A stretch of DNA of 64,000 bases, taken from positions 3,037,029 through 3,101,028 of the forward strand of contig CM055111.1 of the NCBI GenBank assembly GCA_029204225.1, in the 5' to 3' direction. The stretch comes from Diphasiastrum complanatum (Eukaryota > Streptophyta > Lycopodiopsida > Lycopodiales > Lycopodiaceae). Below, in pieces: positions 22,578 through 33,810 of the stretch; position 1 is the stretch's first letter; each line of letters begins with the position of its first letter. The notes beneath the pieces are model-generated. The model was not told the DNA's origin. It worked only from the letters and a program-made list of their open reading frames with translations, and did not search any database. The translations under genes and the position numbers were made by a program.

Positions 22578-23413
22578 GTTTCGGACTTTGGCCTCGCAAA
22601 GCTTGTTCTTTCAGGTAGCAAAGCTTACGTCACAACAAGAGTGCTTGGAACGTGCGGATACTTCGATCCACGATATACAGCGGTAAGTTCCTGAACTCAA
22701 CGAGAGCTTACAGTTCACTGAACTGTAATTCAGAAACAATGCTGTCAATTGCATGTATCACACTAATCATAAAATAAGACTGTGCTAGTCGTAGCTTGAC
22801 CAGAATTTGATTTGAGATTCTGGCCTTTCAATCATGTTGCTTTAATTGCTGTAGACAGGACGGCTTACGCTAAAGAGCGATGTGTATGCATTTGGAGTTG
22901 TAATGTTGGAGCTTTTAACAGGAAGACGACCAATACATGTCACCCACAATCTTCAGAAGCAAAACCTAGTCCCTTTGGTATTATCCTATGACGCTTCACA
23001 GCTTTCTGTTGTAAGAGTTCAAATTTACAATCAGCTTGTCAGATTGTTGTACTCATTGTACATCGATACAATTCATGCAACAAGACATCAGAGCATGCTA
23101 AATGTTGAAAGCTTCATAGTCTTTGATGATCAAATAAAATTCATGTGACGATGCTATTTATCTAAAGGCATTGTGTCTGACATCTGTCGCACAGGTTAGG
23201 GAGTCTTTGCGGGATAGGCGCAAGCTGAAAAAGGTCGTGGATCCAGAAATCGATAATGAGTGTTGTTCGTGGAAATCTATAAAGGGATTTGCAATCCTTG
23301 CTTCACACTGTGTACGTGATGATGATACTCGCCGACCCACCATGGCAGATTGTGCTAATCAGCTTGAGCACCTCTATTTCCTCGCAGCAATGGGTTCCAG
23401 GAATTCCAACTGA
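22578..23413 (+). pseudogene. Receptor-like Ser/Thr protein kinase, last three exons
   Basis: Exon 22578-22682 encodes VSDFGLAKL (DFG, Mg2+ binding) and [12 protein letters not shown] (end of activation segment; usually DPEY, here R replaces E). Exon 22855-22977 encodes [20 protein letters not shown]. Exon 23195-23413 encodes VRESLRDRRKLKKVVDP, DDDTRRPTMADCANQLEHL and ends at TGA. Introns of 172 and 217 bp have GT...AG ends and all junctions are phase 0, so the three exons read as one chain. Exons for the ATP-binding lobe and catalytic loop are not visible in the 2.4 kb upstream. Either this is a truncated kinase copy or upstream introns are very long. It is the clearest host-gene sequence in the window. 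Confidence 0.8.
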
Positions 23414-23927
23414 ATTAACAATTCAAGCTGTCTCATTCTCTGAGACTACCAATAAATCTGCTTGTCGCCAATTGGAGCAAGGGCAGTAAGGTCCTGTCTT
23501 GCCTTGCCTGATCACTTGCAGAATAATGTAAAGATCAATAAGATTGTTGCTCTCTTATTTGAAAGATTATTGTATTTATGTAAAAAAAATGTTTTTGTTT
23601 TAATTATCTTTTTGTTAAATGATTTTATTGTTGAATAATATTTGTTAGAAATTAAGGGTATCTTTTTAAATTTTACATCTCTAGTGTTTACTTGACTATT
23701 AAAGTATAAAGTGCAAATAAGTTATCATTTGTTTTTTTTTGGTAGTCCTAATTATCCTTTTGTTCAAGGAGTTTATTGTTAAATCGTATTTATAAGAAAT
23801 TAAGCATATTTGTTTAAATTTTAGATTATAGACCAATGATGACTGCAAACAATCCAATAGTCATTAATTAGAATATGCAAACATCGTAATTGCAATGCAA
23901 TGCACATAATTTCCAAATAATACTATC
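23414..23927. other. AT-rich 3' flank with diverged direct repeat
   Basis: Two related AT-rich stretches, about 23603-23690 and 23746-23833, share TAATTATC-TTTTGTT, TTTATTGTT and AGAAATTAAG-ATAT order. There is no coding potential. An AATAATG/AATAAG context near 23520-23545 could serve as the kinase polyadenylation region. Confidence 0.35.
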
Positions 23928-24303
23928 CTACATCATCAATACGTATTTGCGACAATATAGTACAACAAATATTTCAGTATCGCCTTGCATAGGTCGTAAA
24001 CACGATGAAGTTGATTTCTCGTCCATGAGCAAGTGACAAGAAAATTGAGCTAAAACAACAACATCGGGAACATTGTCACTTCTGTACAATTCGACCCCAT
24101 AAATGAGTCCACCTTCCACAATTGGATCTGTGAGGTCTGAAGATTTATTCTTAAGTTCTTTATAGACAGTAGGATTAAAATAATTCATATATGAGGTCGA
24201 ATATATATTGAATACAAAACGACCACCTAATCTATCAATTTTCTTAGGTATGTATTCGTCCAAGCCTCTATTGTAGCACACCAATGTTGTGCTAGCTAAG
24301 GGG
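23928..24303 (-). CDS. Hypothetical ORF, about 118-126 codons
   Basis: The minus-strand frame is open for about 126 codons in AT-rich DNA that otherwise has few long frames. The protein has ordinary composition, with EYIPKKIDRLGGRFVFNIYS early and EGGLIYGVELYRSDNVPDVV centrally. No ATG lies near its start (first possible starts are TTG/GTG), so it is more likely one exon or a fragment than a full gene. I do not recognise the family. It has no obvious link to the kinase on the other strand. Confidence 0.3.
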
Positions 24304-26157
24304 GCACAATAAATTTTTTTCGAAGGTCAAACAAACCTCAAGGTTTTTGTTGATCGATTTGTTATGAGCTTAAGCCAAGAATAACATAGCATCCAAAACC
24401 CCAACAATGTAAAAGATGTTGTCAAAACAAAAGCTTATCTTTGGAAAGCTTTTAGACTTGATAAAAAAGAGTCTCTTGAACATGTTTGCATTATTAAAGT
24501 GAATTTCTCTATCATGAATATTCATATTTTTTACAACCTACTAAAAGAAGTCCTCACTTTAATAAAACAAATCACATTGAAAGTCTAGTATTCTTAATCC
24601 CTTCATATGGAAATTCATTTTTGAAAATTTGAAGGGATTTTAGCCTAGGAATTTAGTTATGCAAAGTCATTTTTAAAATTTTGAAGGGCCAATTTTAGCC
24701 CATGATTTTTTTATTTTCAATTGATTGCTAGGTGGGATGCCTGCAGTCAAATTCATTGCTAGGTTGGGTGCTCGCAGTCAATATTCTAAAATCGAGAGCC
24801 CATATTCCAATTTCTACTGCAAACATCAAGGCCTGGACAATGAAGGCTAGGCCATGAACTTAACTTTCGACAGGGTGTAGTAATAAACATGTGAATTTTT
24901 TACGACAACTTGCATATTCCACAATATTTTGCTATAGCCACGAGGAGCTAGACACCAAAAGGTCCGAGATCTCGATCTTTAAGTTTCATCATCATTGCGA
25001 AACTATTGAAGCTGCTTGCTAGAGGTCTACAAAGGCACCTAGTGGAGGTTGAGTAGTAAGCATTGAATTGCATTTTCAATGTTGATGCTAGTTGGTGCGA
25101 ATAGATGGTGGACACTGTGGTATAAATAATGAAGACTCATATTGACCAACTAGTGGTGATTTCATAGAATTGTACAATCCAATCACAACTTCATAGGACA
25201 TTCAAGAAGTGTTTTCATTGAACCACCATTGCATTCATTTTTCAATGACTGAAAAATTTAGTTATTGAATGTGAGCTTGTGGCATCACGAAGAGGGTGGA
25301 ACCAGATATAAAGTGATGCAACGAGTAACTAGTTCATGCTAAAACAACGTCATTCTAGCTCTCCTTTACCAAGAATGTGTATTTTGAGTTTTGAATTTAA
25401 GAAGCTATTGATAGTCTAAGAGAGAAAGATTGTAGTCTATAGGTTGTTTTGTAACTTGTTTCCATTACACATTTAATTCTTGAGGCTATTGTGGTGGAAC
25501 ATAAGCGATTGTATTTTGGGTTTTCACAGTCTGCATGCTATTATGTAACTTGTTATTGCTACAAATTTGATTCTTAATGTTGTTTCGTGGACTTCAAGGG
25601 ATTGTTGGGGCTACATTTTGGGCAACTTGCATAATGTGGATTGGAAGTTGAGGCCATGGAGTTTGACAAAGGGAACACTAAACAACTGGTGAGTGAAAGT
25701 TTGTACCTTGCAAATTCTTGTAGCTACTATTGGGGAATGGAAGACATCCTAATTCCTTGAGGATAGGGAGCTTGAACATAGGTAAAAGATATTGGAATCT
25801 GAAATGTTACACAAGAGGGACAAATATGTATTCTGTTCAAAATTATAACCCCTAAGCCTCTAAACCTTTCAAATTTTTGTTGGTGGGCCTATGATAGAAC
25901 TATCCACTACCAAAAAATTTAAGTTTTATATTATTTTTTTGGAATGTTGTTCAAGCCGCAGGCACACCAAAAAACAATTTTGCAAATGTGAAGAATTTTT
26001 TTTCTTGTTCCTATTTAGAAGGCCCAAATAGTGTAGGTTTTGTTTGGCCCCACAAAACACGATCCACTACCAAAAAACCAAAGGTTCTATATGCCATTAG
26101 AAAGAAAAAATTCTAGCTCTCTAGGCTAGCATGCTAGCACAGTGGGCTCGAAAAAAA
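24304..26157. other. AT-rich region without recognisable gene
   Basis: Nothing with a domain was found. A small tandem pair (ATTGCTAGGT-GGTGC--GCAGTCAA) lies near 24724-24781. The right end borders the truncated RNase H of the minus-strand copia element. Confidence 0.5.
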
Positions 26158-27925
26158 TTATTTAAAATGTGAACATATAATTTCTGAAATGTTGTCACAC
26201 ATGATCATAGGTACATACTCTTCCAAGATTATCTTTAGTTCCACTAGTAACCTCTTGATCCAAAGCACTTCCTTTGTTGTTGTAGTGATTGCCTTGTACT
26301 CAGCTTCACATGAAGAGAGTGATACAGTATCTTGCTTTTTGGAAAGCCAAGATATCAAGTTTCCTCCAAGATATATGACATAGGCACTTGTAGATTTTTT
26401 ATCTGCTCTATCACTTGCAAAATCCGAGTCAGAATAATCGATAATAGAAAGATCTTCACTTTTATACAATAAACCAAAATCAAAAGTTGAAGATATATAT
26501 CTAAGCAATCTCTTGGCCATTTTCCAATGATAGATGGTAGGATTTTGCATATCCTGGCTCAACTTATGAACACTAAAGCTTATGTCGGGTCTAGTTATTG
26601 TGAGCCGAATTAAGGAGCCTATAAGACTTCTAAAAAGCGTGATGTCCACGAAGGATCTTTCATCATTTTTGTTAGAGTCCTTTACATTTTGCTCCATAGG
26701 TGTTTCTATACTCTTACAATTCAACATATTGAACTTCTTTAACATTGAAAGAGCATACTTGGATTGACATACAAAAGTTTTATCTTTAAGAAAGTCAATC
26801 TCTAATCCTAGAATATAGTGATTTTCTCCAAGATCTTGCATCTTGAACTCTTTTCCAAGTGCAATCTTGGTTTCCTCAACTAACTTGATACTACTTCCTG
26901 TCAGAATGATATCATCAACATAAATAAGAAGAATGACAATATCTTTATCAAAACACTTGACATATAAGGAAGGATCATAGTTATCAAGATTAAATCCTAG
27001 TGCCTCAAGAAAGGTGTTAAGTCGAGAATACCATGACCTTGGAGCTTGCTTCAATCCATATAAACTTTTGAAGAGCAAGCAAACTTTTTCTTTGTCATGG
27101 ATGAACCCAATCAGCTGATCCATATAAATCTCTTCTTCTAGATACCCATTTAGAAATGCATTGGAGACATCTAGTTGAAGAACTTTCCAATTGAAAAAAC
27201 AAGCAAGAGAAATTATGATTCTAATTGATGCCATCTTTGCAACTAGGGCAAAGGTCTCCTCATAATCAAGTCCATAAACTTGAGAAAAACCTTTAGCACA
27301 AAGCCTAGCCTTGTACTTGTTGATTGTGCCATCTTGATTATACTTGACTCGAAAAACCCACTTGCAACCAATGGTGTGCTTGTTGGATGGAAGATCCACA
27401 AGCTCCCATGTCTTATTGGCCATCAAAGCTTCATATTCCTCTTTCATGGCAAGGTACCATTCCTTCAAGTTGAGTGCATCATATACATCCTTTGGCTCCC
27501 CATGAGAAATAAAATAAGCACAATTAGTGGAGTTGATTTCCACTTGCTTGCCTCTATCTTCATAGGTAAGCCTTCTAGGCTCGGATCTTTCTCTTTGAGA
27601 TATCCTTGGTGAAAAGATTCGAGGTGACTCCTCCTCAATTCTCGGCCCCATCTCTCCCTGATAGTCTTCAAGGGTGATGATTGGAGTATCTTTGTGAGAA
27701 TCTTTGAACTCAGCCTCCTCAAGAATCTATTTTTGATCTTCATGAAATATAACATCGCTACTCTCAATTGTAGTTGAGAGGGAATATAGATTCTGTAAGC
27801 TTTCTTGTTGGATGCATATCTAACCATGATCCCTTTAATAGAATTAGAATCATCTATTTTCCTCGTTTCCATGGGCATATTAACAAATCAAGCACAACCA
27901 AAAACTCTAAGGTGATCTACCTTAG
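26158..27925 (-). pseudogene. Ty1/copia integrase C-terminus, RT and RNase H (minus strand, part 2)
   Basis: A 497-codon minus-strand frame (27651-26158) covers an almost complete RT: YDALNLKEWYLAMKEEYEAL, NKTWELVDLPSNK, FRVKYNQDGTINKYKARLCA, LQLDVSNAFLNGYLEEEIYM (first catalytic Asp), YGLKQAPRSWYSRL and LIYVDDIILTG (intact YVDD). RNase H has YSDSDFASDRADKKSTS and WLSKKQDTVSLSSCEAEY. Upstream (to 27925) is the integrase C-terminus with FVNMPMETRK, broken by a stop and a shift. It is truncated at 26158 just after MCDNIS, so the 3' end and LTR are missing. The integrase continues at 34977 on the other side of element D. Same family as element C. Confidence 0.9.
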
Positions 27926-29092
27926 TGTTGGCTGATTTTGACGAATCCCCAAGATACTCGGACAGAGCAACTCAAGAGCACCTCTCACCTTAGACCAAGG
28001 AGGTCTCTGAGAAGACGAGACTAATGAAGACTATGAGCCGAGTACGAGAGCCATGAAATACTAGCTAGGAAAAACAAGAAAGAATTGTGTAAGCCTCATG
28101 GTGAATCCCGGAAGATGGAATGACCATGTAGGAACTAGTATTTCTAAGCAAATGCAATAAATGCAAGTAGACCTCTCTTAAAGAAAGTAGAGTAAGCCAC
28201 CTTTTGATGGTGACCTCTAGTGGAGAGCAATATTCCACTTGTAATTTGTGAAATGTGGAAATTCCACTAGGATGCCACCTAAGGAGCTCTCTTGCTTATT
28301 TAAGAGACTCCCTCTTTGTGAAGAGGAGCTTTTTCCATTGTATCTACTCCATGCTTAATAAGAAGATTTTACATGAGTTTGATGCTACACTAAGCTCCTT
28401 GATCATGATGATTTTCTTGAGTGATGCCCCTATGATCATGCCCTTCCATTCATATTGTGTGTGGTTGTGGATTTAGAGTGGATTAGTGTTCTTGCTTTCC
28501 TAGTTCTGGATTAGATTTCTTGTTTTCTTGTGGATTAATGTAGGAGCCAACATTCAAGTAAACTAAAGAGGCTAGAAATGTGGCATAAATCTTGCATATT
28601 CTCTAACATTCTAGTTCTTGATGTTCTTGGGATGTCCAAGAATCAAAAGGCTAGTTAGTTTCTTGATTCTTGGACTTCTAACATGTTGTAGATTAGTTCT
28701 TGTTTCTTGTTTATTAGTTTATGCAAATGTAGCTCAGTTCAGTGTAGTGTAGGATCTGATTTCAATCCATTTTTAGAGTGAGTAGTAGTAGAAACTACTG
28801 AACGTTCATTGGTTTGCATGCTGATCTGTGAATGAGCGTTCTTGGCTTGCATCCTATGTAGAATGTAAGTGCGTTCAAGAGTGACGTCCTTGAGTAGTAC
28901 TCTGACAAGAAGGACAAAGAAAATCTATACTACAAAGTTATTCAATCCGTTTTTGCCTGGCCTAGTCATTGTAACACATAAGAGACAGTCAAGTAATGCC
29001 CAAACGAGCCTGGTAACAAGCAAGAAATAGATCTGTAAGCAAGAAGCAAAAAAGTAAACAACAGGTCCTCTGGAGCAGGGGATCTATCAACA
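27926..29092 (+). repeat. Element D 5' LTR
   Basis: It runs 1,167 bp from TGTTGGCTGA to TCTATCAACA, with TGTTG/CAACA ends. A TTATTTAAG box near 28295 is a candidate promoter element. It matches the 3' LTR throughout with scattered single-base differences. No clear tRNA primer-binding site follows at 29093 (TTTGACTCGTTGC), so the primer is unidentified. Confidence 0.88.
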
Positions 29093-29299
29093 TTTGACTC
29101 GTTGCTGCTTGCATCACTCACATTCTGAAACGACATATGTTGCAAGACTATCTTTGATCGGACCCATGCACGCAATCTAAAATGTCTCCAGATCCATTCA
29201 TAGCTCAGAACGACCTGCACACACCATCCCCATGCCCTGCATACATCCTCAGCTCCTTCTACATCACCCTCTACCCATAGCTTACCCATCGTCTCCACC

Positions 29300-29890
29300 T
29301 CCCTCCATCACCATCTCAGCCGAGCACCCTGTCTCACGTCTCAACCAAATACCTTCTCTTCCATCTCAACCGAGCCTCTCTCTCTTACCATCTTGATCGA
29401 CGCAACGCAGGTGCATCAAAATAAAAAATTAAAATCTCAACTGGAACTCATGCTCACATCTCAACCGGAGTGCTCAATTAAATCCCAGCGCATCCCATCT
29501 CAGGCAAAGCCTTCCTTTGCAATCTCGACCAAAGCACTTCTTTGCAATCTCGACAGGAGCGCTCACTGAAATCTCGACCGAAGCACTTCTTTGGAATCTC
29601 GACCGGAGCGCTCGCTGGAATCTCGACCGAAGTACCGCTGAAATCTCGACCGAAGCCGAAGTGCCCATTCAGATCTCGACCAAAGCCGAAGTGATATCAA
29701 CCGGAGCCGAAGCGCCTGCTCAAATCTCAACCGGAGCCAAAGGCAACAATCAAATCTCGACCGGAGGGATTCAATCAGATCTCGACCGAAGCAATAAGGT
29801 CAAAGCTTGACCGAAGCAATTCACACCCATCTCGACCGAACCATAACTTTTGATCAACACCTCTGATTGCCATTTCAACCGAACCACCAT
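29300..29890 (+). repeat. Degenerate minisatellite in element D leader
   Basis: ATCTCGACCGAAGC and variants (ATCTCAACCGGAGC) recur about twenty times at irregular spacings of 20-30 bp, with linkers such as ACTTCTTTG and GCTCGCTGA. Overlapping ORFs on both strands, with repeated EISTEA or SRFQR peptides, are products of the repeat and not genes. It lies in the untranslated leader between LTR and gag. Confidence 0.8.
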
Positions 29891-30009
29891 CTTGGCAACA
29901 ACTTTGAGCCTGAAAAAAAAAAAACAAAAAAAGACATGAACACCAATTTTTTTTTTTTCAAAAAACAACACTCATACCAATAGAAAGCCCTTTTTATACT
30001 GAGTCTCCA

Positions 30010-30180
30010 GTTTCACTTCCTACAACACTATAAAAAAATCCAAAAAACACCAAAAACCCTAAAAAATCTAAAAAACACCAAAAACTCTAAAAAAAATCCA
30101 AAAACACAAAAATCCTAAAAATCCAAAAATACCAAAAACCCTAAAAAATACAAAAACACTAGAAACACATACTCAACACA
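30010..30180 (+). repeat. A-rich tandem repeat with telo-box motifs
   Basis: Units of the form AAAAATCCAAAAACACC and AAAAACCCTAAAAAA alternate. AAACCCTAA, the plant telo-box, occurs exactly at 30054-30062 and 30136-30144. The tract ends about 20 bp before the gag ATG at 30202. Confidence 0.75.
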
Positions 30181-30201
30181 AAAAAGACACAACAATACCC
30201 A

Positions 30202-31577
30202 ATGGCCGACAATACAGATCCTGACATCCCAGACCATACGAGATCAGGTCCCCTGTAGTTGAACAAATCAGACGTCATAGATTCTACCGAATGCGGTCCC
30301 AACCCTACGAGCCATCCACAAACCCATTCGAAGGACAAGAACACGATAGAGCCAAGTCATCGCGAGCCAGAGCTTATGTTCATGGTGTTGAAACATCCCA
30401 TGCCAGAACCAACCTTAATGGAGTCTCTACTACCCACAATGCTCATCATGAGAGACGTACACCCAAACTAGATCGACCAAAGTTTGATAGTAGTTCGGAC
30501 CCTTAAAGTTTTTTGCAAATCTTTGAGAATGCATGTGATGTATATGGCGACACATCACCCGACGCCATGATTCAACTCTTCTCGATGACCATGATCGATC
30601 GAGCACAAGAATGCTTTTTTAACCTTGATCGTGAAGATAAACGTGACTGGTCACTCTTGAAGGAGGCCTTTATCAAACGCTTCAAGCCATTTTGCTTGAT
30701 AGAAAGCCCTTTTGTCAAGCTAAGTAATATCAAAATGACAAAAGACGAACGAGTACGAGACTATATTGAGCATTTCAAACGTCTCAAAAGTCAAGTACAA
30801 GAACAACACTTTGAACAGATGCTCATCATCTGGTTCTTAGTCGGCCTTCCAAGATGGATTAGACGTGAGCTTAAATCCAAAGATGAATATACGAGCCTAA
30901 AGTTAGCTATGTCAAATGCCATCAAGGAAGAAGACGAAGGATCAGATATTGACGAATCTAGGGAAAGGCAAGCACCACGTGCTCCTATCCATGAGTCGAA
31001 GCCGATCGACGACACCCAAGATCAGCTTTGGAAATCACAACTGACATTGCTTAATAAGCAACACCAACTTCAAATGGAGAAACTCACCAATGAGTTTCAA
31101 ACTACCCTGAAGTCTATCCAAAGCAATATGCCTAGTCAGTCAAACCCTGCACAGGTACCTTATAGACGAAAAACAATATGGTGCCCACACTGTTGGGCTA
31201 CGCATCCTGTTGATGCTTGTCCCTCATATCGACCTATCCAAGCACATACAATTCAACAATATGAAAAACACCCATCACAATCTAGAAATGCCTTGCCTTA
31301 TCATGAATATCTACCAGCAAGTCCAGGACCACTAGCCATACAAGATGGCTACGCCGTTATAGAAGGGCCACTGCACACCAGATGTTTCATCTGTGGTGAA
31401 ACCGGCCACTTCATGGTTGATTGTCCAGTTAAGACCCAGTACTATACTGAGTGTCTCAATTGTATCCGAAAACACAGTTTCAAAGACTGTCCAAACAACC
31501 AAATAAGATCCTACATGCCCATCATGTCAGTTATGAATCACAATAGGATCTTCACGACAACAACACGAGCACCATAG
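30202..31577 (+). pseudogene. Element D gag (Ty3 type), nearly intact
   Basis: ATG 30202 begins MADNTDPDIPDHTRSG, followed by a shift near 30250 and an in-frame TAA at 30504-30506. The main frame then runs open for about 356 codons to TAG 31575. It holds the retrotransposon gag domain (RAQECFFNLDRED, DWSLLKEAFIKRFKP), a coiled, charged middle (HQLQMEKLTNEFQTTLK), a CPHC cluster, and a CCHC knuckle CFICGETGHFMVDC near 31383-31424 with a second Cys cluster (CLNCIRKHSFKDC). Gag would assemble particles and package RNA. The knuckle region matches 100-230 in this window. Two lesions make this copy defective as it stands. Confidence 0.82.
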
Positions 31578-32479
31578 CAACCAGCAGTTAAACCTGCTTC
31601 TCAATCGAGAAATTTTTTGTAAATTTCTACTACATCACAGTCCAATACACCAGATCCATAATGAAAAAAGACAATATGAAATGAGTCCTTGTTGAAAGAA
31701 AGTGAAACCGATATTCTGTCATTTGCTACAATGTCCAACCACGAGCAACCTCCACAGAGAATTGACAGTTTTTTTTCTCTTTCTACAAACTCCAATCTAT
31801 TTGTCTTTCCACATGCAAATAAGATTTCCAATGTGCCACACAACACATCTAGGATTTGGAAATCCATTTAGAGATTCGGTTCTAAATCTCTTGTTCAAAG
31901 AGGTCCTCAGCACATAGTACCTCACCCATACCTGCATCTCACACTATATCTTACACCATCTGTTATCCATGATGATAGATTTTAGTGTCACCAACCCTGT
32001 CTTGTTTTGACAAGGGCATGTCAGAGTAAGTCACATTACTCTACAAAACAACTGAAATATTGCAACTATCCAGGTACATTATCAATGTTGATGAATGCAA
32101 GTTTTGTTCGACAAGTGCTATACAATTCTCACTATCTGTAACGTTTGTTTATTTCCTTGTTTCTCTTCACCTATTTTGTGTGGCTGATTTTTGCATGAAG
32201 AATAGCTACTGCACGAGAGTCTTCTGTAGAGCATCTCCAAAACACATTTTCATTCATCTATCCATCTTCAGATTACCATGTACAGTAGTTTCAAAAACTA
32301 TGAGAAATCCATGACAAGTTAGAGTAAACTACAACAAGATCGAAACAAATTTAATTAAAATTTGTTCAACCTTAAGTCCAGTCACATGTTCAACGAGTTT
32401 CAACTACGTGTTCCACACGCCGATCCAATCCTGAGCATGAACAGTCACCAGCAACAACATCCCCACCAACAAATTTTTT
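31578..32479 (+). other. Element D interior without recognisable gene
   Basis: Short frames only. No protease (D-T/S-G), RT (Y-x-D-D) or integrase motif is visible in any frame on the plus strand, where a complete element would carry pol. Confidence 0.6.
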
Positions 32480-33603
32480 TTTGGGGGGGAGACAGTGGAT
32501 TTGCTTGGATCCACTGGAGCAGTTACGCTGCCAGCAACAACACTAGCAAGATCAACAACCAAGGTCACAAACCCAAAGTCGACAATGACAAGGCTAAGAA
32601 GACAAATGGGCAATACAAAGCGACTCGATCAGAAAAAGTACCCCAGTCACGACGAAGATCCTTCAGAAAGGGAAACACAAGCATTGGAAAATTAGTCTCC
32701 TTCTCTAAGCAACCTCTTGCCATACTTCTGTGATCGTCCACACCATCTACCATTGTCACCACCACCCTCCCTTCCATCTGTTTGTTTATCATCAGTTTAC
32801 TGTTCTTTTGAGAAATTCTCAGTTTTTGATAGTCTTACCGAAGCAGCTGATAGAGCATTGCAAGTGTCTTGTGGAGACCAACTTCCACCTATATTGGTTG
32901 TTCAGCCAAAAAAGACCTACAAAAGCAGGCGAAGCAACTAGAAGAAATAAAAAGAACGATGTTGAGGAGGAAAGGACAAAACTTAAACAACAGATGAGTC
33001 AGATCGATCTTGATCAAAAGAAACTCTCTAGAGTAATGATAGTTGAATCCCCTCTTATGAAGCCCAAAGAGATCCAAAAGTAACGGATCAAAAGAAAGAG
33101 CTGCAAAAAATGAAAGATGAAGACATCCGTGAACCTGCAAATAAAGCAAGCTCCTCACCCAGCAAGTGGTGGTCGAAGCTCGACATTGCAAGGGTCCAAG
33201 GCTGCAATTGTAGAACTATTAGTTCCTTCACCTTGTCACCAAGCCTTCATCATGTTTCCTCACCGTTACCAAACCGTCCATCCAAAACTGTTTCTACCAC
33301 CAAATTTTTTATGATGACTCCAGCCCCTTGAGACTGATAATCAGGATTTGTGCTACCTATCAGAAAAGAGCAACGACAAGGCTGGAACTTCAACTGAGAG
33401 AAGAACCACGGAAACATCCAAAGGCAAATGGAGGTACAGACCTCCCAGGAGAAACCAAAGATGGAATCTGCCAAGAAACCAAAGATGAAACCGTCAATGG
33501 CAGATACAAGTGACTAAACAAAGAGACACATGTAAAGCACTCGAGCATGCAAGTTGTGAAGCTGCTGACAACTCTCCAAATTTTGAGAATGTCGACCCAT
33601 CAT
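32480..33603 (+). pseudogene. Element D second coding-like region with coiled coil, unknown
   Basis: Protein-like sequence can be followed across several frames. It starts with LLGSTGAVTLPATTLARSTT, then a charged part rich in K, R and Q; then SFDSL-TEAADRALQ and PPILVVQPKK; then a heptad-like coil (EEERTKLKQQMSQIDLDQKK, 32960-33023), KKELQKMKDEDIREPANKAS, and a very basic C-terminus (KWRYRPPRRNQRW near 33430). At least three frame changes and two stops break it. It resembles no pol domain. It could be an accessory ORF of the element, or a captured host transcript. Confidence 0.4.
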
Positions 33604-33796
33604 AGCAATAAGACATTCTAAATCCAATTATGACAATTTGTGAAAAACAGTTTTTGTGATAAAGGCTAGCGACAATAAGCACTTGGTTTTATGTAAGCGA
33701 ACGAGGATCTACATTTTTCCAAGCGACAATCGAAGATGCCAATGCAAAGCGGAGCAACATCATCCAATATGAGTTGCAGTGGGTCCTACAACACAT

Positions 33797-33810
33797 AAGA
33801 GGTGGGATGA
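33797..33810 (+). other. Polypurine tract of element D
   Basis: AAGAGGTGGGATGA abuts the 3' LTR start TGTTGGCT. One T interrupts the purine run. Confidence 0.7.

Noticed and set aside
29474-29810. Overlapping ORFs on both strands with repeated peptides
   Set aside because: They are translations of the minisatellite; unit length and frame vary and there is no start context or homologue.
30010-30180. Interstitial telomere array
   Set aside because: Only isolated AAACCCTAA motifs in an A-rich tandem repeat, not consecutive telomere units.
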